The notes: generated by a model from the sequence alone, not told the origin. Positions 22,796 through 32,254 are shown, counted from the first letter of the stretch. The stretch: 33,944 bases of DNA from Mycoplasmatota bacterium (GCA_023132365.1 JAGLYJ010000003.1:1-33944), one strand, 5' to 3'. Program-made: numbers and translations.

Positions 22796-23452
22796 CTAAG
22801 TTATGGCGTCTGTGATGGATATGGTATATGTGTATTCATCTAAGTCAAGTATCCCAAACGTCATACTGTCTTCCACCTCAGTTTTATCAAATCTATTAAA
22901 AATTATATTTAACAATGTTAGAGATAAACCCTTATTACCTAGATAATATGAATTTAAAGTAAATACTACATTTGGATTCAAAGTTATAATGTTAAATTCA
23001 ATATCTAAAACTAATATAAGAGCGGTATCAACCTTAACAATTGATTCCGATCCCGCACTAATCGTAATTTCTATTTGATTATCTTCATTTATCTCAGCAT
23101 AAATATAATCAATATAGAAACTATCGCTGTCATAAATTTTTAAGCAAGTATTAGTTGTACAATCTCCAAGCGGGTCATAATTTTCATTGATGTTTTCTTG
23201 AATTGAATCTAATATAATTAAATTTATAATTTCCTCTATTAAAGTATAGCGATCATCTTCATTAGCCGTTAACAAACCTAATACTTTAGTTTTTGCATAT
23301 GGTAATAATTCTCCAGATGTTTCATAAACATCTTGGGGTAAATCATCGCTAGTTACCTCATATTGAATTTGGTTCAAAAAAAGCAATGACCCAGCTATTA
23401 AAAATATAGCTAAAACAACTATAATTATAATTAGTTTTTTAAGCAATTTCAT
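22796..23452 (-). CDS. Membrane-anchored protein of unknown function
   Basis: 218 residues; not recognised. Lysines at the N-terminus and a hydrophobic helix at about 6-27 predict a single anchor or uncleaved signal; there is no lipobox cysteine. The rest is acidic (DDLPQDVYETSGE, NINENYDP) and beta-rich, with one cysteine pair (CTTNTC) that could form a disulfide outside the cell. It has its own promoter (23473-23501) and a GAGGTGA ribosome site and lies 9 bp before the HEPN-CBS gene, so the two are one unit inserted between the alpha operon and the ECF genes. Function unknown; a membrane sensor or envelope protein would fit the shape. Confidence 0.8.
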   Translation of the reverse strand: MKLLKKLIIIIVVLAIFLIAGSLLFLNQIQYEVTSDDLPQDVYETSGELLPYAKTKVLGLLTANEDDRYTLIEEIINLIILDSIQENINENYDPLGDCTTNTCLKIYDSDSFYIDYIYAEINEDNQIEITISAGSESIVKVDTALILVLDIEFNIITLNPNVVFTLNSYYLGNKGLSLTLLNIIFNRFDKTEVEDSMTFGILDLDEYTYTISITDAIT

Positions 23453-23472
23453 AACATTATCACCTCTATTAA

Positions 23473-23501
23473 ACTATAACACTTTTAATATATTAATACA
23501 A
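23473..23501 (-). promoter_or_regulatory. Promoter for the membrane protein / HEPN-CBS pair
   Basis: TTGTAT, 17 bp, TATAGT on the minus strand, right after the rplQ terminator and about 20 bp before the start. Confidence 0.65.
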
Positions 23502-23514
23502 TTATATAAAGGCA

Positions 23515-23546
23515 TATAAAAAACCGAGATTTAATCATCTCGGTTT
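23515..23546 (-). terminator. Terminator of the S10-spc-alpha ribosomal operon
   Basis: AAACCGAGAT / ATCTCGGTTT stem (10 bp) with a GATTAA loop and a T run, 15 bp after the rplQ stop; the only terminator seen in the more than 10 kb of ribosomal genes. Confidence 0.9.
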
Positions 23547-23561
23547 ATATATTACTTTAAA

Positions 23562-23924
23562 TTATACTAATTCAATAATAGCCATTGGACAAGAGTCGCC
23601 TCTTCTTGGTCCAACTTTATAGATACGAGTGTAACCACCGTTACGTTCTTTATATCTAGGTCCTAATTCTGTAAATAATTTAGTAAGTGCATATGTGTCA
23701 TCAATTTTTAAATCTCTAACAGTTTTTTCTGCAATTCTAGCTGAATTTAAATCGCCTTTTTTTGCCTTAGTGATCAATTTTTCAACAGTTCTTCTAATTT
23801 CCTTAGCTTTCGTTATTGAAGTTTCAATCTTTTCATGCATAATAAGTTGCGTAGCTAAATCACGGATTAGTGCCTTACGATTAGCGCTATTACGATTAAG
23901 TCTTGTATATCCTCTACTAGCCAT
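23562..23924 (-). CDS. rplQ: 50S ribosomal protein L17
   Basis: 120 residues, starting [28 protein letters not shown] and ending with the conserved [13 protein letters not shown]...MAIIELV. Large-subunit protein near the exit tunnel. Last gene of the alpha operon, 16 bp after rpoA with an AGGAGG ribosome site, then a terminator. Confidence 0.98.
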   Translation of the reverse strand: MASRGYTRLNRNSANRKALIRDLATQLIMHEKIETSITKAKEIRRTVEKLITKAKKGDLNSARIAEKTVRDLKIDDTYALTKLFTELGPRYKERNGGYTRIYKVGPRRGDSCPMAIIELV

Positions 23925-23940
23925 AATTTCCTCCTATCGA

Positions 23941-24891
23941 TTAGTGTTTAGCTAAGCCAAGATTCATCTCTTCCAGCTTTTGCTTAACTTCTTTCAATGA
24001 TTTTTTACCTAAATTTCTAACCTTCATCATATCTTCTTCAGATTTCTCAATTAACTCACCCAAAGTATGAATTCCAGCTCTTTTTAAACAATTATATGAT
24101 CTTACAGAAAGATCTAAGTCTTCGATTGGTTTTTCTAAGTTGCGATTTTTCTCTTCACTTTTTCTTTCCACCATGAAGTCTTCTTCTAATTCAGTTGTAG
24201 ATAATTCTACTAGAACTTGGTAATGATCTATTAACATTTTTGATGCCATTCCAATAGCATCCTTAGGGTTAATTGACCCATCAGTCCAAATTTCCATAAT
24301 TAATTTATCATAATCTCCAGAGTCTTCAACTCTAGTTTTTTCAACTGTGTAATTAGCTCTTACTATTGGTGTATAGATACTATCTATAGCAATATCATTT
24401 ACATCTTCAGTATATGTAGCATTTTCTTTAGAATTTATATAGCCATTTCCTTTTTTAGCTTTCATAACCATTCTAAATTCTTTGCCTGCGTTTACATGAC
24501 AAATATAGTGGTCTGGATTAACAATTTCAACTTGTTCATCTGCCAAAATATCACTTGCATAAACATCTTTTGGTCCAGTTACTGTAATATCTAATCGCTT
24601 TTCGATCTTTGAATCTTCATTATCGATTGATAAAATAACTCCCTTAAGATTAAGTACAATTGTAGTTACATCTTCAACGACATCATCCACTGGTGTGAAT
24701 TCATGTACTACATCATCAATATTTACGTTAACGATTGCAGCTCCAGGTAGAGATGACAATAAAACTCGCCTTAATGAATTACCGAGCGTGATTCCAAATC
24801 CTCTTTCAAGAGGAGTAATAATAAACTTACCATAAGTTTCATTAATCTCATCGGTTAATGTTTTAGGTTTTTCGAATTTCAAGTCTTTCAT
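23941..24891 (-). CDS. rpoA: RNA polymerase alpha subunit
   Basis: Platform for RNA polymerase assembly and activator contact. The N-terminal domain holds GFGITLGNSLRRVLLSSLPGAA and VHEFTPVDDVVEDV (about 30-75), which dimerise and bind beta and beta'. A linker rich in Glu and Lys (about 225-250) leads to the C-terminal domain (LDLSVRSYNCLKRAGIHTLGEL, RNLGKKSLKEVKQKL) that touches UP elements. The track starts at 24933, inside rpsK; I chose ATG 24891 because GGAGGT lies 7 nt before it and MKDLKFEKP is the usual start. The result is 316 residues, normal for Firmicutes. Confidence 0.98.
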   Translation of the reverse strand: MKDLKFEKPKTLTDEINETYGKFIITPLERGFGITLGNSLRRVLLSSLPGAAIVNVNIDDVVHEFTPVDDVVEDVTTIVLNLKGVILSIDNEDSKIEKRLDITVTGPKDVYASDILADEQVEIVNPDHYICHVNAGKEFRMVMKAKKGNGYINSKENATYTEDVNDIAIDSIYTPIVRANYTVEKTRVEDSGDYDKLIMEIWTDGSINPKDAIGMASKMLIDHYQVLVELSTTELEEDFMVERKSEEKNRNLEKPIEDLDLSVRSYNCLKRAGIHTLGELIEKSEEDMMKVRNLGKKSLKEVKQKLEEMNLGLAKH

Positions 24892-24902
24892 GGATTTACC
24901 TC

Positions 24903-25289
24903 CTACCCACGTGGTCGTTTTCTTGGACGACAACCATTATGTGGTACTGGTGTAACATCTTTGATTGCTGTAATTTCTAATCCTGCCACTTGTAAACTTC
25001 TAATTGCAGCTTCACGCCCAGGTCCCGGTCCTTTAACTTCAACTTCTACTTTTTGAACTCCGTGATCTATAGCTGATTTAGCTGCTGCTTCTGATGCTAG
25101 TCCCGCAGCGAATGGAGTTGATTTACGGCTACCTTTGTATCCGATTGCTCCAGCTGAACTCCAAGCAATTGCGTTACCTTTTATATCAGTAATTGTAATT
25201 ATTGTATTATTGAAAGTCGAATGAATATGTGCTATTCCTAAAGGAATATTTTTTTTCACACGACGTTTAGTTCTTACATTACGTGCCAT
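24903..25289 (-). CDS. rpsK: 30S ribosomal protein S11
   Basis: 128 residues with [32 protein letters not shown] and the conserved end [12 protein letters not shown] platform protein of the 30S subunit that lines the mRNA path near the E site. Lies 19 bp after rpsM and 11 bp before rpoA, as in the standard alpha operon. Confidence 0.98.
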   Translation of the reverse strand: MARNVRTKRRVKKNIPLGIAHIHSTFNNTIITITDIKGNAIAWSSAGAIGYKGSRKSTPFAAGLASEAAAKSAIDHGVQKVEVEVKGPGPGREAAIRSLQVAGLEITAIKDVTPVPHNGCRPRKRPRG

Positions 25290-25308
25290 TTAATTCAATT
25301 CTCCCTTC

Positions 25309-25680
25309 TTAAATTGCTTTCTTTTTATTTGCTACTGTTCTTCTTGGCCCTTTACGTGTTCTAGCATTATTTCTAGTGTTTTGTCCACGAACTGGCAATC
25401 CTCTTCTATGACGAATTCCTCTATAACATCCAATTTCCATCAATCTTTTGATGTTCAAGGCTCTTTCTCTTCTTAAGTCACCTTCAACAATAAATTTTTG
25501 TACTTCTTGACGAATTTTTACGATTTCTTCATCAGTTAAATCTTTTGTTCTTTTATCCTCTAAAACACCAGCGGCTGCTAATATTTTTTCTGATCTTGTT
25601 CTACCAATCCCATAAACATAAGTTAGAGAAATTACTACTCTTTTTTCTCTAGGAATATCTATTCCTGCTATACGTGCCAT
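25309..25680 (-). CDS. rpsM: 30S ribosomal protein S13
   Basis: 123 residues with [22 protein letters not shown], the YGIGR motif and the basic tail [12 protein letters not shown]...RTRKGPRRT, which reaches the P-site tRNA and bridges to the 50S. Follows rpmJ by 9 bp with an AGGAGG ribosome site. Confidence 0.98.
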   Translation of the reverse strand: MARIAGIDIPREKRVVISLTYVYGIGRTRSEKILAAAGVLEDKRTKDLTDEEIVKIRQEVQKFIVEGDLRRERALNIKRLMEIGCYRGIRHRRGLPVRGQNTRNNARTRKGPRRTVANKKKAI

Positions 25681-25689
25681 AAATACCTC

Positions 25690-25806
25690 CTATTTTCCTT
25701 GTCTTTGTTTGTGCTTTGGATTCTCACAAATAACAAGTACTTTACCCTTTCTCTTGATTATTTTACATTTATCACAGATTTTTTTAACAGATGGTCTTAC
25801 TTTCAT
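25690..25806 (-). CDS. rpmJ: 50S ribosomal protein L36 (zinc-binding form)
   Basis: 38 residues, too short for the ORF track: [21 protein letters not shown] then [12 protein letters not shown]. Three cysteines (11, 14, 27) and one histidine (32) make the zinc site of the C+ L36 form. It lies between infA and rpsM as in Bacillus, with GGAGGT 7 nt upstream. Confidence 0.97.
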   Translation of the reverse strand: MKVRPSVKKICDKCKIIKRKGKVLVICENPKHKQRQGK

Positions 25807-25847
25807 GCCATTTACCTCCTAAAATCTTTCTTTATAAATTTTATTAA

Positions 25848-26069
25848 TTACTTCATTCTATAAGTTATTCTTCCACGTGTTAGGTCGTATGTTGATAATT
25901 CAACTTTTACTTTATCACCTGGTAAAATGCGTATGTAATGCATACGGATTTTACCAGAAACGTGGGCTTTAATTCGGTGTCCGATTTCTAGCTCAACTAT
26001 AAATTGTGCATTAGGCAAAACTTCTACTACTTTACCTACCATTTCGATAACTTCATCTTTTTTTGCCAA
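25848..26069 (-). CDS. infA: Translation initiation factor IF-1 (TTG start)
   Basis: 73 residues: [23 protein letters not shown], then [23 protein letters not shown] and the end [11 protein letters not shown]; a single OB-fold that binds the A site of the 30S subunit. The start codon is TTG, with GGAG about 10 nt upstream; the only in-frame ATG nearby (codon 10) would remove conserved residues, so the TTG is well supported. It follows map by 16 bp. IF-1 usually starts with ATG; the weak start may limit its level. Confidence 0.96.
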   Translation of the reverse strand: MAKKDEVIEMVGKVVEVLPNAQFIVELEIGHRIKAHVSGKIRMHYIRILPGDKVKVELSTYDLTRGRITYRMK

Positions 26070-26085
26070 ATTAAAATCACTCCCT

Positions 26086-26835
26086 TTATATTTTGGTTAG
26101 GATCTCATAACCATCTTTTTTAATCAATACAGTGTGCTCAAAGTGAGCGGATATTGATTTGTCCCTGGTTATAGTTGTCCAACCGTCAGATAATACTTTC
26201 ACTTCTTTATTTCCTAAATTAATCATCGGTTCAATTGCTAATGTCATTCCTGATTTCAACAATAATCCTCTATGAGGCAAACCGTAATTAGGAATTTGTG
26301 GATCTTCATGCAAATTTTTTCCTATGCCATGTCCTACAAATTCTCTTACAACTGAGAAACCTAAGCCTTCAGCTGTCTTTTGAATTTCGTGTGAGATATC
26401 TGATAATCTATTATTTGCTTTAGCATATTCTAAGCCAGCAAATAAACTTTTTTCTGTGCCTTCAAGTAAGCTTTTAGCTTCTTCGGAAATTTCCCCGCAA
26501 GCGTATGTCCATGCAGAATCACCATGATATCCTTTATATATTGCCCCAATGTCAACAGAAACAATGTCTCCGTTTTGTAACACCCTATGAGGAGTAGGAA
26601 TACCATGCACGACTTCTTCATTAATAGACACGCATGCTGCTGCGGGAAATCCGTTGTAATTTTTAAAAGATGGAATAGCGTCATTTCGACGGATTACTTG
26701 TTCGACCAAATCATCAATATCTTTGGTAGTCATTCCTGGTTTAACTGTGTCTTTTACAGCTTTATGAGCCATAGCAACAATTCTTCCAGCAATTCTCATT
26801 AATTCAATTTCTCGATTTGATTTTCTTGTAACCAT
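26086..26835 (-). CDS. map: Methionine aminopeptidase, type I
   Basis: Removes the initiator methionine from nascent proteins. The di-metal ligands are visible in order: the aspartates in [13 protein letters not shown], the histidine in [14 protein letters not shown], the glutamate in LAIEPMI and the final glutamate in HFEHTVLI. The track begins at a GTG (26844); I chose ATG 26835, preceded by AGGTGA at 5 nt, giving 249 residues. It lies 1 bp after adk, in the standard secY-adk-map-infA order. Confidence 0.97.
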   Translation of the reverse strand: MVTRKSNREIELMRIAGRIVAMAHKAVKDTVKPGMTTKDIDDLVEQVIRRNDAIPSFKNYNGFPAAACVSINEEVVHGIPTPHRVLQNGDIVSVDIGAIYKGYHGDSAWTYACGEISEEAKSLLEGTEKSLFAGLEYAKANNRLSDISHEIQKTAEGLGFSVVREFVGHGIGKNLHEDPQIPNYGLPHRGLLLKSGMTLAIEPMINLGNKEVKVLSDGWTTITRDKSISAHFEHTVLIKKDGYEILTKI

Positions 26836-26836
26836 T

Positions 26837-27484
26837 TTATTCACCTAGTTTACTCACAATATCTTTGAAGACTTCATCACTTGTTTTTTCTCCATCAATA
26901 ACTATTAATATTCCAAGTCTTTGATAGTGATCAAGCAATGGTTTTGTTTTTTTATTATAAATATTTAAACGATTCATTACTGATTCTTCTAAATCATCAG
27001 GTCTTTGTTCTAATTTGCTTCCACAAAAATCACAAATTCCATCCGTTTTTGGTGCATTATAATCAACATGATAAGGAATTCCACAATTTGTACATACTCT
27101 TCTTCCAGCCATTCTATGAAGCAAGACTTCATCTCTAACATCTACATTAATAACTGCAGTAAGACTTATTCCAAGATGATCTAAAATCTCATCTAAAGCG
27201 TCTGCTTGTGAATCTGTTCTGGGATATCCATCTAGCATAAAGCCATTAGGATAAGTATGTGTCTTTAATACTTCATTTACGATATCGTTGGTCATATCAT
27301 CCGGCACCAAGTCGCCTTGGGAAATATACTTTTGAGCTTCAATTCCTATTTTAGTTTGATTCTTAATTTCTTCACGGTAAATATTACCTGTAGAAATATG
27401 AGTCAATCTGTAAAAATCCAATAGTTTTTTAGCTTGAGTACCTTTCCCTGCTCCTGGTTTGCCCATAATCAATAAATTAATCAT
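26837..27484 (-). CDS. adk: Adenylate kinase (zinc-binding LID)
   Basis: Interconverts ATP+AMP and 2 ADP. P-loop [13 protein letters not shown] site HISTGN and [12 protein letters not shown]. The long LID domain carries a four-cysteine zinc site (CTNCGIPYH and CDFCG), as in Gram-positive enzymes. 215 residues, normal. Six bp after secY. Confidence 0.98.
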   Translation of the reverse strand: MINLLIMGKPGAGKGTQAKKLLDFYRLTHISTGNIYREEIKNQTKIGIEAQKYISQGDLVPDDMTNDIVNEVLKTHTYPNGFMLDGYPRTDSQADALDEILDHLGISLTAVINVDVRDEVLLHRMAGRRVCTNCGIPYHVDYNAPKTDGICDFCGSKLEQRPDDLEESVMNRLNIYNKKTKPLLDHYQRLGILIVIDGEKTSDEVFKDIVSKLGE

Positions 27485-27490
27485 TTTATA

Positions 27491-28846
27491 CTATCTCATG
27501 AAGCCTGTGTAAGTCTTCTCTTGAGTATCTGTCTTAATTTGTTTAGCAGTCTCTAAAGCAACACCAACGATAATTAATAGTGATGTTCCACCAATTTGAG
27601 CATATGTATGACCTAAAGCCATCGATGTTATAATTGGTAAACTCGCTATTACAGCCAAATAAAGCGCTCCAATGATAGTTATTCTAAATAATGTTTTTGT
27701 AATATATGATTCTGTCTCATAACCAGGTCTAACACCAGGTATATAAGCATTTTGTTTTGATAAATTTTCTGCCATTTGTTCAGGTTTAATGATAATGAAC
27801 GTATAGAAGAAAGTAAATATAAAGATTAATACAATATATATGAAGAACCCAATAGGTTGCCCATATGAAAATATTTGATTTAACCAGTTACTCGCTGTAT
27901 TACTAATAGTCATATATCCAAATACCGTATTAGGTAAAGATAATATAATTGACGCAAAGATTACTGGAATAACTCCGGCGGTATTAATCTTAAGCGGAAT
28001 GTTAGAATCCGATTTTCCTTTGAATTTTGCACTTGCAGGTCTGTTTGCATATTGAATAGGTATTTTCCTTATAGCAACTTGCATATAAGTTACACCCACT
28101 AATACAACAACAAAACTTAAAATACTAACTCCAAATAACAAATATCCTGAAAACTGACCTTGTCCAACAGCAACTGCACCTTGTAAAGCCCCGCTTGGAT
28201 CAGTAATATAATACTGAATCAATGACGTGATTGTACCCGGCAAAGACATAATGATACCACCAACGATTAACATTGATGCTCCATTCCCAATACCTTTTAA
28301 AGTAATTTGATCAGCTAACCAAATCATAAATCCTGTACCTGCAGTTAAAACAACTGCAATATAGAAGTACACTAGAAACCATAAGTTTCTTCCGCCTTCT
28401 GTTGCCCAGTCACCTACGAAAGTTTGGAATAATTGTGTTTGAGAGTTATGAAATGCAAATGTCATAGCTAAAGCTTGAACAAATGCTAACCCGATAGCTA
28501 GATATCTAGTTACTCTAGATATTTTTTGTCTACCAGTTTCACCCTCTAGACTCCATTCTTTTAATGCAGGAACAATATCCATTTGTAACATTTGCACAAC
28601 AATTGATGCTGTGATGTATGGACTAATCCCTAAAGCAATAATTGAATATTGCTTAAGTGCATTACCAGAGATAGAGTTTACAATACCTAAGAATCCAGAA
28701 TTATCAAATAAATCAGTTAATGATTCTGTATTAATTAAAGGTAGTGTTACATATGTTAGTAATTTGAAAATTGTGAAAGCTAATAATGTGAACCCAATTT
28801 TTTTCATTAAATCTTTATTCTTAAAGATTTTTTTTAAAGTCTCCAT
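27491..28846 (-). CDS. secY: Preprotein translocase subunit SecY
   Basis: Channel protein of the Sec translocon; 451 residues with ten hydrophobic segments. Family motifs: the plug-side SGNALKQYSIIALGISPYITASIVVQML near residues 58-85, GNGASMLIVGGI, and the C5 loop IKPEQMAENLSKQNAYIPGVRPG that binds SecA and ribosomes. The start overlaps the rplO stop (TAATG). Its partner secE lies at 1073-1561. Some expansion between TM helices relative to Bacillus (431 residues) is seen around residues 125-160. Confidence 0.98.
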   Translation of the reverse strand: METLKKIFKNKDLMKKIGFTLLAFTIFKLLTYVTLPLINTESLTDLFDNSGFLGIVNSISGNALKQYSIIALGISPYITASIVVQMLQMDIVPALKEWSLEGETGRQKISRVTRYLAIGLAFVQALAMTFAFHNSQTQLFQTFVGDWATEGGRNLWFLVYFYIAVVLTAGTGFMIWLADQITLKGIGNGASMLIVGGIIMSLPGTITSLIQYYITDPSGALQGAVAVGQGQFSGYLLFGVSILSFVVVLVGVTYMQVAIRKIPIQYANRPASAKFKGKSDSNIPLKINTAGVIPVIFASIILSLPNTVFGYMTISNTASNWLNQIFSYGQPIGFFIYIVLIFIFTFFYTFIIIKPEQMAENLSKQNAYIPGVRPGYETESYITKTLFRITIIGALYLAVIASLPIITSMALGHTYAQIGGTSLLIIVGVALETAKQIKTDTQEKTYTGFMR

Positions 28847-29286
28847 TATATTACCTCTGTCTTGCCACCAGCATCTAGAATTGCCTTTTCGGCTGATACT
28901 GAAAATTTATGCGCTTGAACAGTAAGTTTTACTTCTAATTTCCCTTTTCCTAAAATTTTAATCCCGTTTAATACTTTTCTTACTAATCTATCTTTAATTA
29001 ATAATTCAGGATTAACGATTGTACCTTCAGGATATTGATTTAAATCTTCTACATTTACTATTCCAAATTCTTTCCTAAAAGGATTAGTAAATCCTTTTTT
29101 AGGCAAGCGTTTGAATAGAGGTGTTTGTCCACCTTCAAAACCAAGTCTAACGCCTCCACCAGATCTAGAGTTTTGACCTTTTGTACCACGTCCTGCAGTT
29201 TTACCATTACCAGAACTTGTTCCGCGACCTTTTCTCTTACCGTGTTGTGTTGATCCTTGATTAGGTTTTAATTCATGTAAGTTCAT
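28846..29286 (-). CDS. rplO: 50S ribosomal protein L15
   Basis: 146 residues. The glycine-arginine-rich N-terminal tail ([29 protein letters not shown]) enters the rRNA; the globular part contains [17 protein letters not shown]. Joined to secY by a one-base overlap. GGAGGT ribosome site. Confidence 0.98.
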   Translation of the reverse strand: MNLHELKPNQGSTQHGKRKGRGTSSGNGKTAGRGTKGQNSRSGGGVRLGFEGGQTPLFKRLPKKGFTNPFRKEFGIVNVEDLNQYPEGTIVNPELLIKDRLVRKVLNGIKILGKGKLEVKLTVQAHKFSVSAEKAILDAGGKTEVI

Positions 29287-29296
29287 AAATTACCTC

Positions 29297-29479
29297 CTAC
29301 TTAGCTTTTTCGACTACTATTAAATGATTAACGGTATTTATCATACCCCTGATCATATCGTTATCTTCTTTAACAACAGAAGACATCCTTTTAGTTAGTC
29401 CTAAAGCTTTAATTGTTTTTACCTGATTAGGTTTGTGACCTGATAACCCTTTAACAAGAGTAATTTTAACCTTTGCCAT
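29297..29479 (-). CDS. rpmD: 50S ribosomal protein L30
   Basis: 60 residues: [21 protein letters not shown] and [12 protein letters not shown], the short bacterial form. The start shares one base with the rpsE stop (TAATG). Confidence 0.97.
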   Translation of the reverse strand: MAKVKITLVKGLSGHKPNQVKTIKALGLTKRMSSVVKEDNDMIRGMINTVNHLIVVEKAK

Positions 29480-30129
29480 TATTTGAGTACCTCCTCAGGA
29501 GTTAGTCCTCTCATTTTAGCTACTGTTTCAACGTTTCTAAGTTCTTTTAAACCTTCTACAGTTGCACGTACAATGTTAATAGGCGTATTTGAACCTAATG
29601 ATTTACTTAATACATCTTCAATACCAGCTAATTCAAGTACAGCACGCACTGGTCCACCAGCGATAACTCCTGTACCTTCTGAAGCAGGGCGTAAGAAGAC
29701 TTTACCAGCACCATATTTACCTGTTACAGTATGTGGAATTGTTGTTCCATTCATAGGTACTACGATAATATTCTTTTTAGCATCTTCGATGGCTTTTTTG
29801 ATAGCATCAGGAACTTCACCGGCTTTACCAGTTCCGAATCCAACTTTACCTTTTTTATCTCCTACTACAACTAGTGCAGAGAAACTAAATCTTCTACCAC
29901 CTTTAACAACTTTTGTTACACGGCCAATGCTAACAACTCTTTCATCATAGAGTTTAACTTCTTTTTTTCTTGGATTTCTACTTTTTTTGTTTCTTTTATA
30001 GTTGTTTCTGTTGTTTCCAAAGCTTTTTTTATTCTCTTGAGAATTATCTTTTTTGTATTCAACAACAACTTTTTTATTCTCAACAACAACTTTTTTGTTT
30101 TCAACGACAACTTTTTTATTTTCTTCCAT
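29479..30129 (-). CDS. rpsE: 30S ribosomal protein S5 with repeat-bearing N-terminal extension
   Basis: S5 acts in decoding fidelity and mRNA unwinding. The core begins near residue 58 ([32 protein letters not shown]) and continues with the [16 protein letters not shown] and [27 protein letters not shown] motifs. Before it lies a tail of about 57 residues: three heptads of the type NKKVVVE, then a lysine/asparagine-rich stretch. Typical S5 has only about ten residues there (total about 165, here 216). The ATG at 30129 is fixed by GGAGGT 6 nt upstream and by the gap after rplR, so the tail is translated. Similar low-complexity tails occur in some Mollicutes S5 proteins. Confidence 0.96.
   Translation of the reverse strand: MEENKKVVVENKKVVVENKKVVVEYKKDNSQENKKSFGNNRNNYKRNKKSRNPRKKEVKLYDERVVSIGRVTKVVKGGRRFSFSALVVVGDKKGKVGFGTGKAGEVPDAIKKAIEDAKKNIIVVPMNGTTIPHTVTGKYGAGKVFLRPASEGTGVIAGGPVRAVLELAGIEDVLSKSLGSNTPINIVRATVEGLKELRNVETVAKMRGLTPEEVLK
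30055..30117. repeat. Three 21-bp tandem repeats inside rpsE
   Basis: Three head-to-tail 21-bp units on the plus strand, with core TCAACAACAACTTTTTT (one unit has a single CAACGAC change); each encodes one NKKVVVE-type heptad of the S5 tail. The 21-bp period keeps frame, so copy number could change without breaking the gene. Confidence 0.9.
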
Positions 30130-30143
30130 CAGTTAACCTCCTC

Positions 30144-30500
30144 TTAGAATTTAAGCCCATTGGCTCTTGCTGCATCTGCTAGTGCTTTTACTCTACCGTG
30201 ATATAAATATCCACCACGATCGAATACTACTATTTTATGTCCTTTTTCAACTGCTCTTTTAGCTATTGCTTCACCAACAGCTTTTGCACCTAAAATATTT
30301 GATCCTTTTGCTTCTTTAAATTCATTTGAGTTCGCTTGTGCTAAAGTAACTCCATTTACATCATCGATTAATTGCGCATATATTTGTTTGTTAGAACGGA
30401 AAACATTTAGACGAGGTCTTTCAGGTGTCCCTTTCATGATAAATCTTATTCTGCGATGTCTTTTTTGTCTTTGTTTATTCTTATTTACTGGTTTAAACAT
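30144..30500 (-). CDS. rplR: 50S ribosomal protein L18
   Basis: Binds 5S rRNA. Core [34 protein letters not shown], then [13 protein letters not shown] and [26 protein letters not shown]. The track begins at a GTG (30509); AGGTGA just before ATG 30500 makes the latter the better start, giving 118 residues. Confidence 0.97.
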   Translation of the reverse strand: MFKPVNKNKQRQKRHRRIRFIMKGTPERPRLNVFRSNKQIYAQLIDDVNGVTLAQANSNEFKEAKGSNILGAKAVGEAIAKRAVEKGHKIVVFDRGGYLYHGRVKALADAARANGLKF

Positions 30501-30517
30501 AATTTTCACCTAGCTAA

Positions 30518-31066
30518 TTACTTAGCTGTTTTCCCTTCCTTACGACGTACATGCTCATCTCTATATCTGATACCTTTACCTAGGTATGGCTCAGGTGGAC
30601 GAACTTTTCTGACGTTTGCTGCAAATTCTCCGACGACTTGTTTATTAGCACCTTTAATTTGAACTTCTGTATTTTTATTCTTAGGTATTATAACTGTAAT
30701 TCCTTCAGGAATTGCCATTTCTACCGGGTTTGAATATCCAATATTTAAAATTAATGTTTTAGGATCTTTTAGTTGAGCTCTATACCCAACACCTTTTATA
30801 TCAAGAATTTTTGCATATCCTTGTGTTACACCAATAACCATATTATTCAATAACGCTCTTGTAGTTCCGTGAAGCGAACGATTTTTTATTGAATCATTTG
30901 GTCGGGTTACAGAAATTTCTTGATTCTCTAGTTTTATATCCATGTTTGCATGGAAAGTAAAACTTAGTTCCCCGTTCGGACCCTTAACAACTACGAAATT
31001 ATTATCGTTTATGTTAATTTCAACGCCTGCAGGGACTGGGATCGATTGTTTACCAATTCGACTCAT
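30518..31066 (-). CDS. rplF: 50S ribosomal protein L6
   Basis: 182 residues with MSRIGKQSIPVPAGVEI, VKGPNGELSF, GVGYRAQLKDPKTL and the end RVRPPEPYLGKGIRYRDEHVRRKEGK. Sits near the factor-binding site of the 50S. Nine-plus bases before rplR; GGAGGT ribosome site. Confidence 0.98.
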   Translation of the reverse strand: MSRIGKQSIPVPAGVEININDNNFVVVKGPNGELSFTFHANMDIKLENQEISVTRPNDSIKNRSLHGTTRALLNNMVIGVTQGYAKILDIKGVGYRAQLKDPKTLILNIGYSNPVEMAIPEGITVIIPKNKNTEVQIKGANKQVVGEFAANVRKVRPPEPYLGKGIRYRDEHVRRKEGKTAK

Positions 31067-31090
31067 CTTTCTTGCACCTCCGTTAATTAA

Positions 31091-31489
31091 TTACCATACG
31101 TATGCTAGCACTTCACCGCCGACTTTATTTTTTCTAGCAGCTCTATCAGTCATAAGACCTCTAGACGTAGAAACAATAGCGATTCCTAAACCATTTAATA
31201 CCTTAGGAATGTCGTCAGTTTTTGCATACACACGTAAGCCAGGTTTGCTTATTTTTTTCAAACCTCTAATTACTCTTTCTTCATTTTGTAAATATTTTAA
31301 TACTATTCTAATTGTACCTTGCACTCCATCATTTAAGCGTTCAAAATCAACGATGTATCCTTCTTGTTTTAATACACCAAGGATTTCAGCTTTTAATTTT
31401 GATGCTGGTACATCAACTTTCTTATGTTTCATTTGATTTGCATTACGGATTCTTGTTAACATGTCCGCAATAGGATCTGTCATTACCAT
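31091..31489 (-). CDS. rpsH: 30S ribosomal protein S8
   Basis: 132 residues: [31 protein letters not shown], and the C-terminal [33 protein letters not shown]. Central 16S rRNA binder. GGAGG stands 9 nt before ATG 31489; ATG 31483 (MTDPIAD) is a close alternative. Confidence 0.98.
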   Translation of the reverse strand: MVMTDPIADMLTRIRNANQMKHKKVDVPASKLKAEILGVLKQEGYIVDFERLNDGVQGTIRIVLKYLQNEERVIRGLKKISKPGLRVYAKTDDIPKVLNGLGIAIVSTSRGLMTDRAARKNKVGGEVLAYVW

Positions 31490-31507
31490 ATTAAAATGCC
31501 TCCTTCC

Positions 31508-31693
31508 TTACCAACTTGCTTTTCTTACACCAGGGATTTGACCCTTGTACGCTAATTCACGGAAACAAACACGACATAGCTTAAATTTACGATATACAGC
31601 GTGAGGACGTCCACAACGTTCACATCTAGTATAGTTTCTTACAGGGAATTTAGACCCTCTTTTTTGACTTACTTTTTTTGATGTCTTTGCCAT
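31508..31693 (-). CDS. rpsN: 30S ribosomal protein S14, type Z
   Basis: 61 residues with a zinc site of Cys24, Cys27, Cys40 and Cys43 ([20 protein letters not shown]): the short zinc-binding form typical of Gram-positives. Ends [11 protein letters not shown] as usual. Ten bp after rplE. Confidence 0.98.
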   Translation of the reverse strand: MAKTSKKVSQKRGSKFPVRNYTRCERCGRPHAVYRKFKLCRVCFRELAYKGQIPGVRKASW

Positions 31694-31703
31694 AATATCC
31701 TCC

Positions 31704-32243
31704 TTATCTTCTAAAAGGCATACCGAATTGTTTCAACAATTCGTGTGCTTCTTGGTCTGATTTTGCTGTGGTTACGATAACTATATCCATACCACGTATT
31801 TTTGAAACTTTATCATAATCTATTTCTGGGAAAATCAATTGTTCTTTTACACCTAATGTGTAGTTCCCTCTACCATCAAAACCTTTAGGGTTTACGCCTC
31901 TAAAGTCTCTAACTCGAGGTAATGCGATAGTAATTAACCTATCGAAAAATTCATACATTTTTTCGCCTCGTAAAGTAACTTTACAACCAATAGGCATACC
32001 TTCACGTAATTTGAAACTAGCGATTGATTTTTTAGCTTTTGTGATCAAAGGTTTTTGTCCAGTGATTTGTGCTAGCTCGTTCACGGCGTCATCTAATACT
32101 TTAGGGTTTTGAACAGCGTCTCCAGCTCCAATGTTAATCACTATTTTGCTGATTTTTGGCGCTTGCATGATTGAAGTATAATTGAATTTCTCGATTAATG
32201 CAGGTACAATTGCTTCATTGTATTTTTCTTGAAATCTATTCAT
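31704..32243 (-). CDS. rplE: 50S ribosomal protein L5
   Basis: 5S rRNA-binding protein: [53 protein letters not shown] and the end [19 protein letters not shown]. Two ATG codons stand side by side; I chose the second (32243), which gives the usual MNRxxEKY start and a 6-nt gap from GGGGG; the first leaves only 3 nt. Confidence 0.97.
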   Translation of the reverse strand: MNRFQEKYNEAIVPALIEKFNYTSIMQAPKISKIVINIGAGDAVQNPKVLDDAVNELAQITGQKPLITKAKKSIASFKLREGMPIGCKVTLRGEKMYEFFDRLITIALPRVRDFRGVNPKGFDGRGNYTLGVKEQLIFPEIDYDKVSKIRGMDIVIVTTAKSDQEAHELLKQFGMPFRR

Positions 32244-32254
32244 CATTTACCCCC

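Noticed and set aside
24892-24933. Longer rpoA start at 24933
   Set aside because: It lies within rpsK, adds residues not found in RpoA, and GGAGGT precedes ATG 24891 instead.
29483-29950. 155-residue plus-strand ORF (and similar ones at 30942-31436 and 32595-33071)
   Set aside because: These lie antisense within rpsE, rplF/rpsH and rplN, have no ribosome site or family likeness, and arise from the base composition of the ribosomal genes.
30055-30117. CRISPR-like or transposon-type repeat
   Set aside because: The 21-bp units are adjacent, without spacers, in frame within rpsE and encode its heptads; it is a coding tandem repeat.
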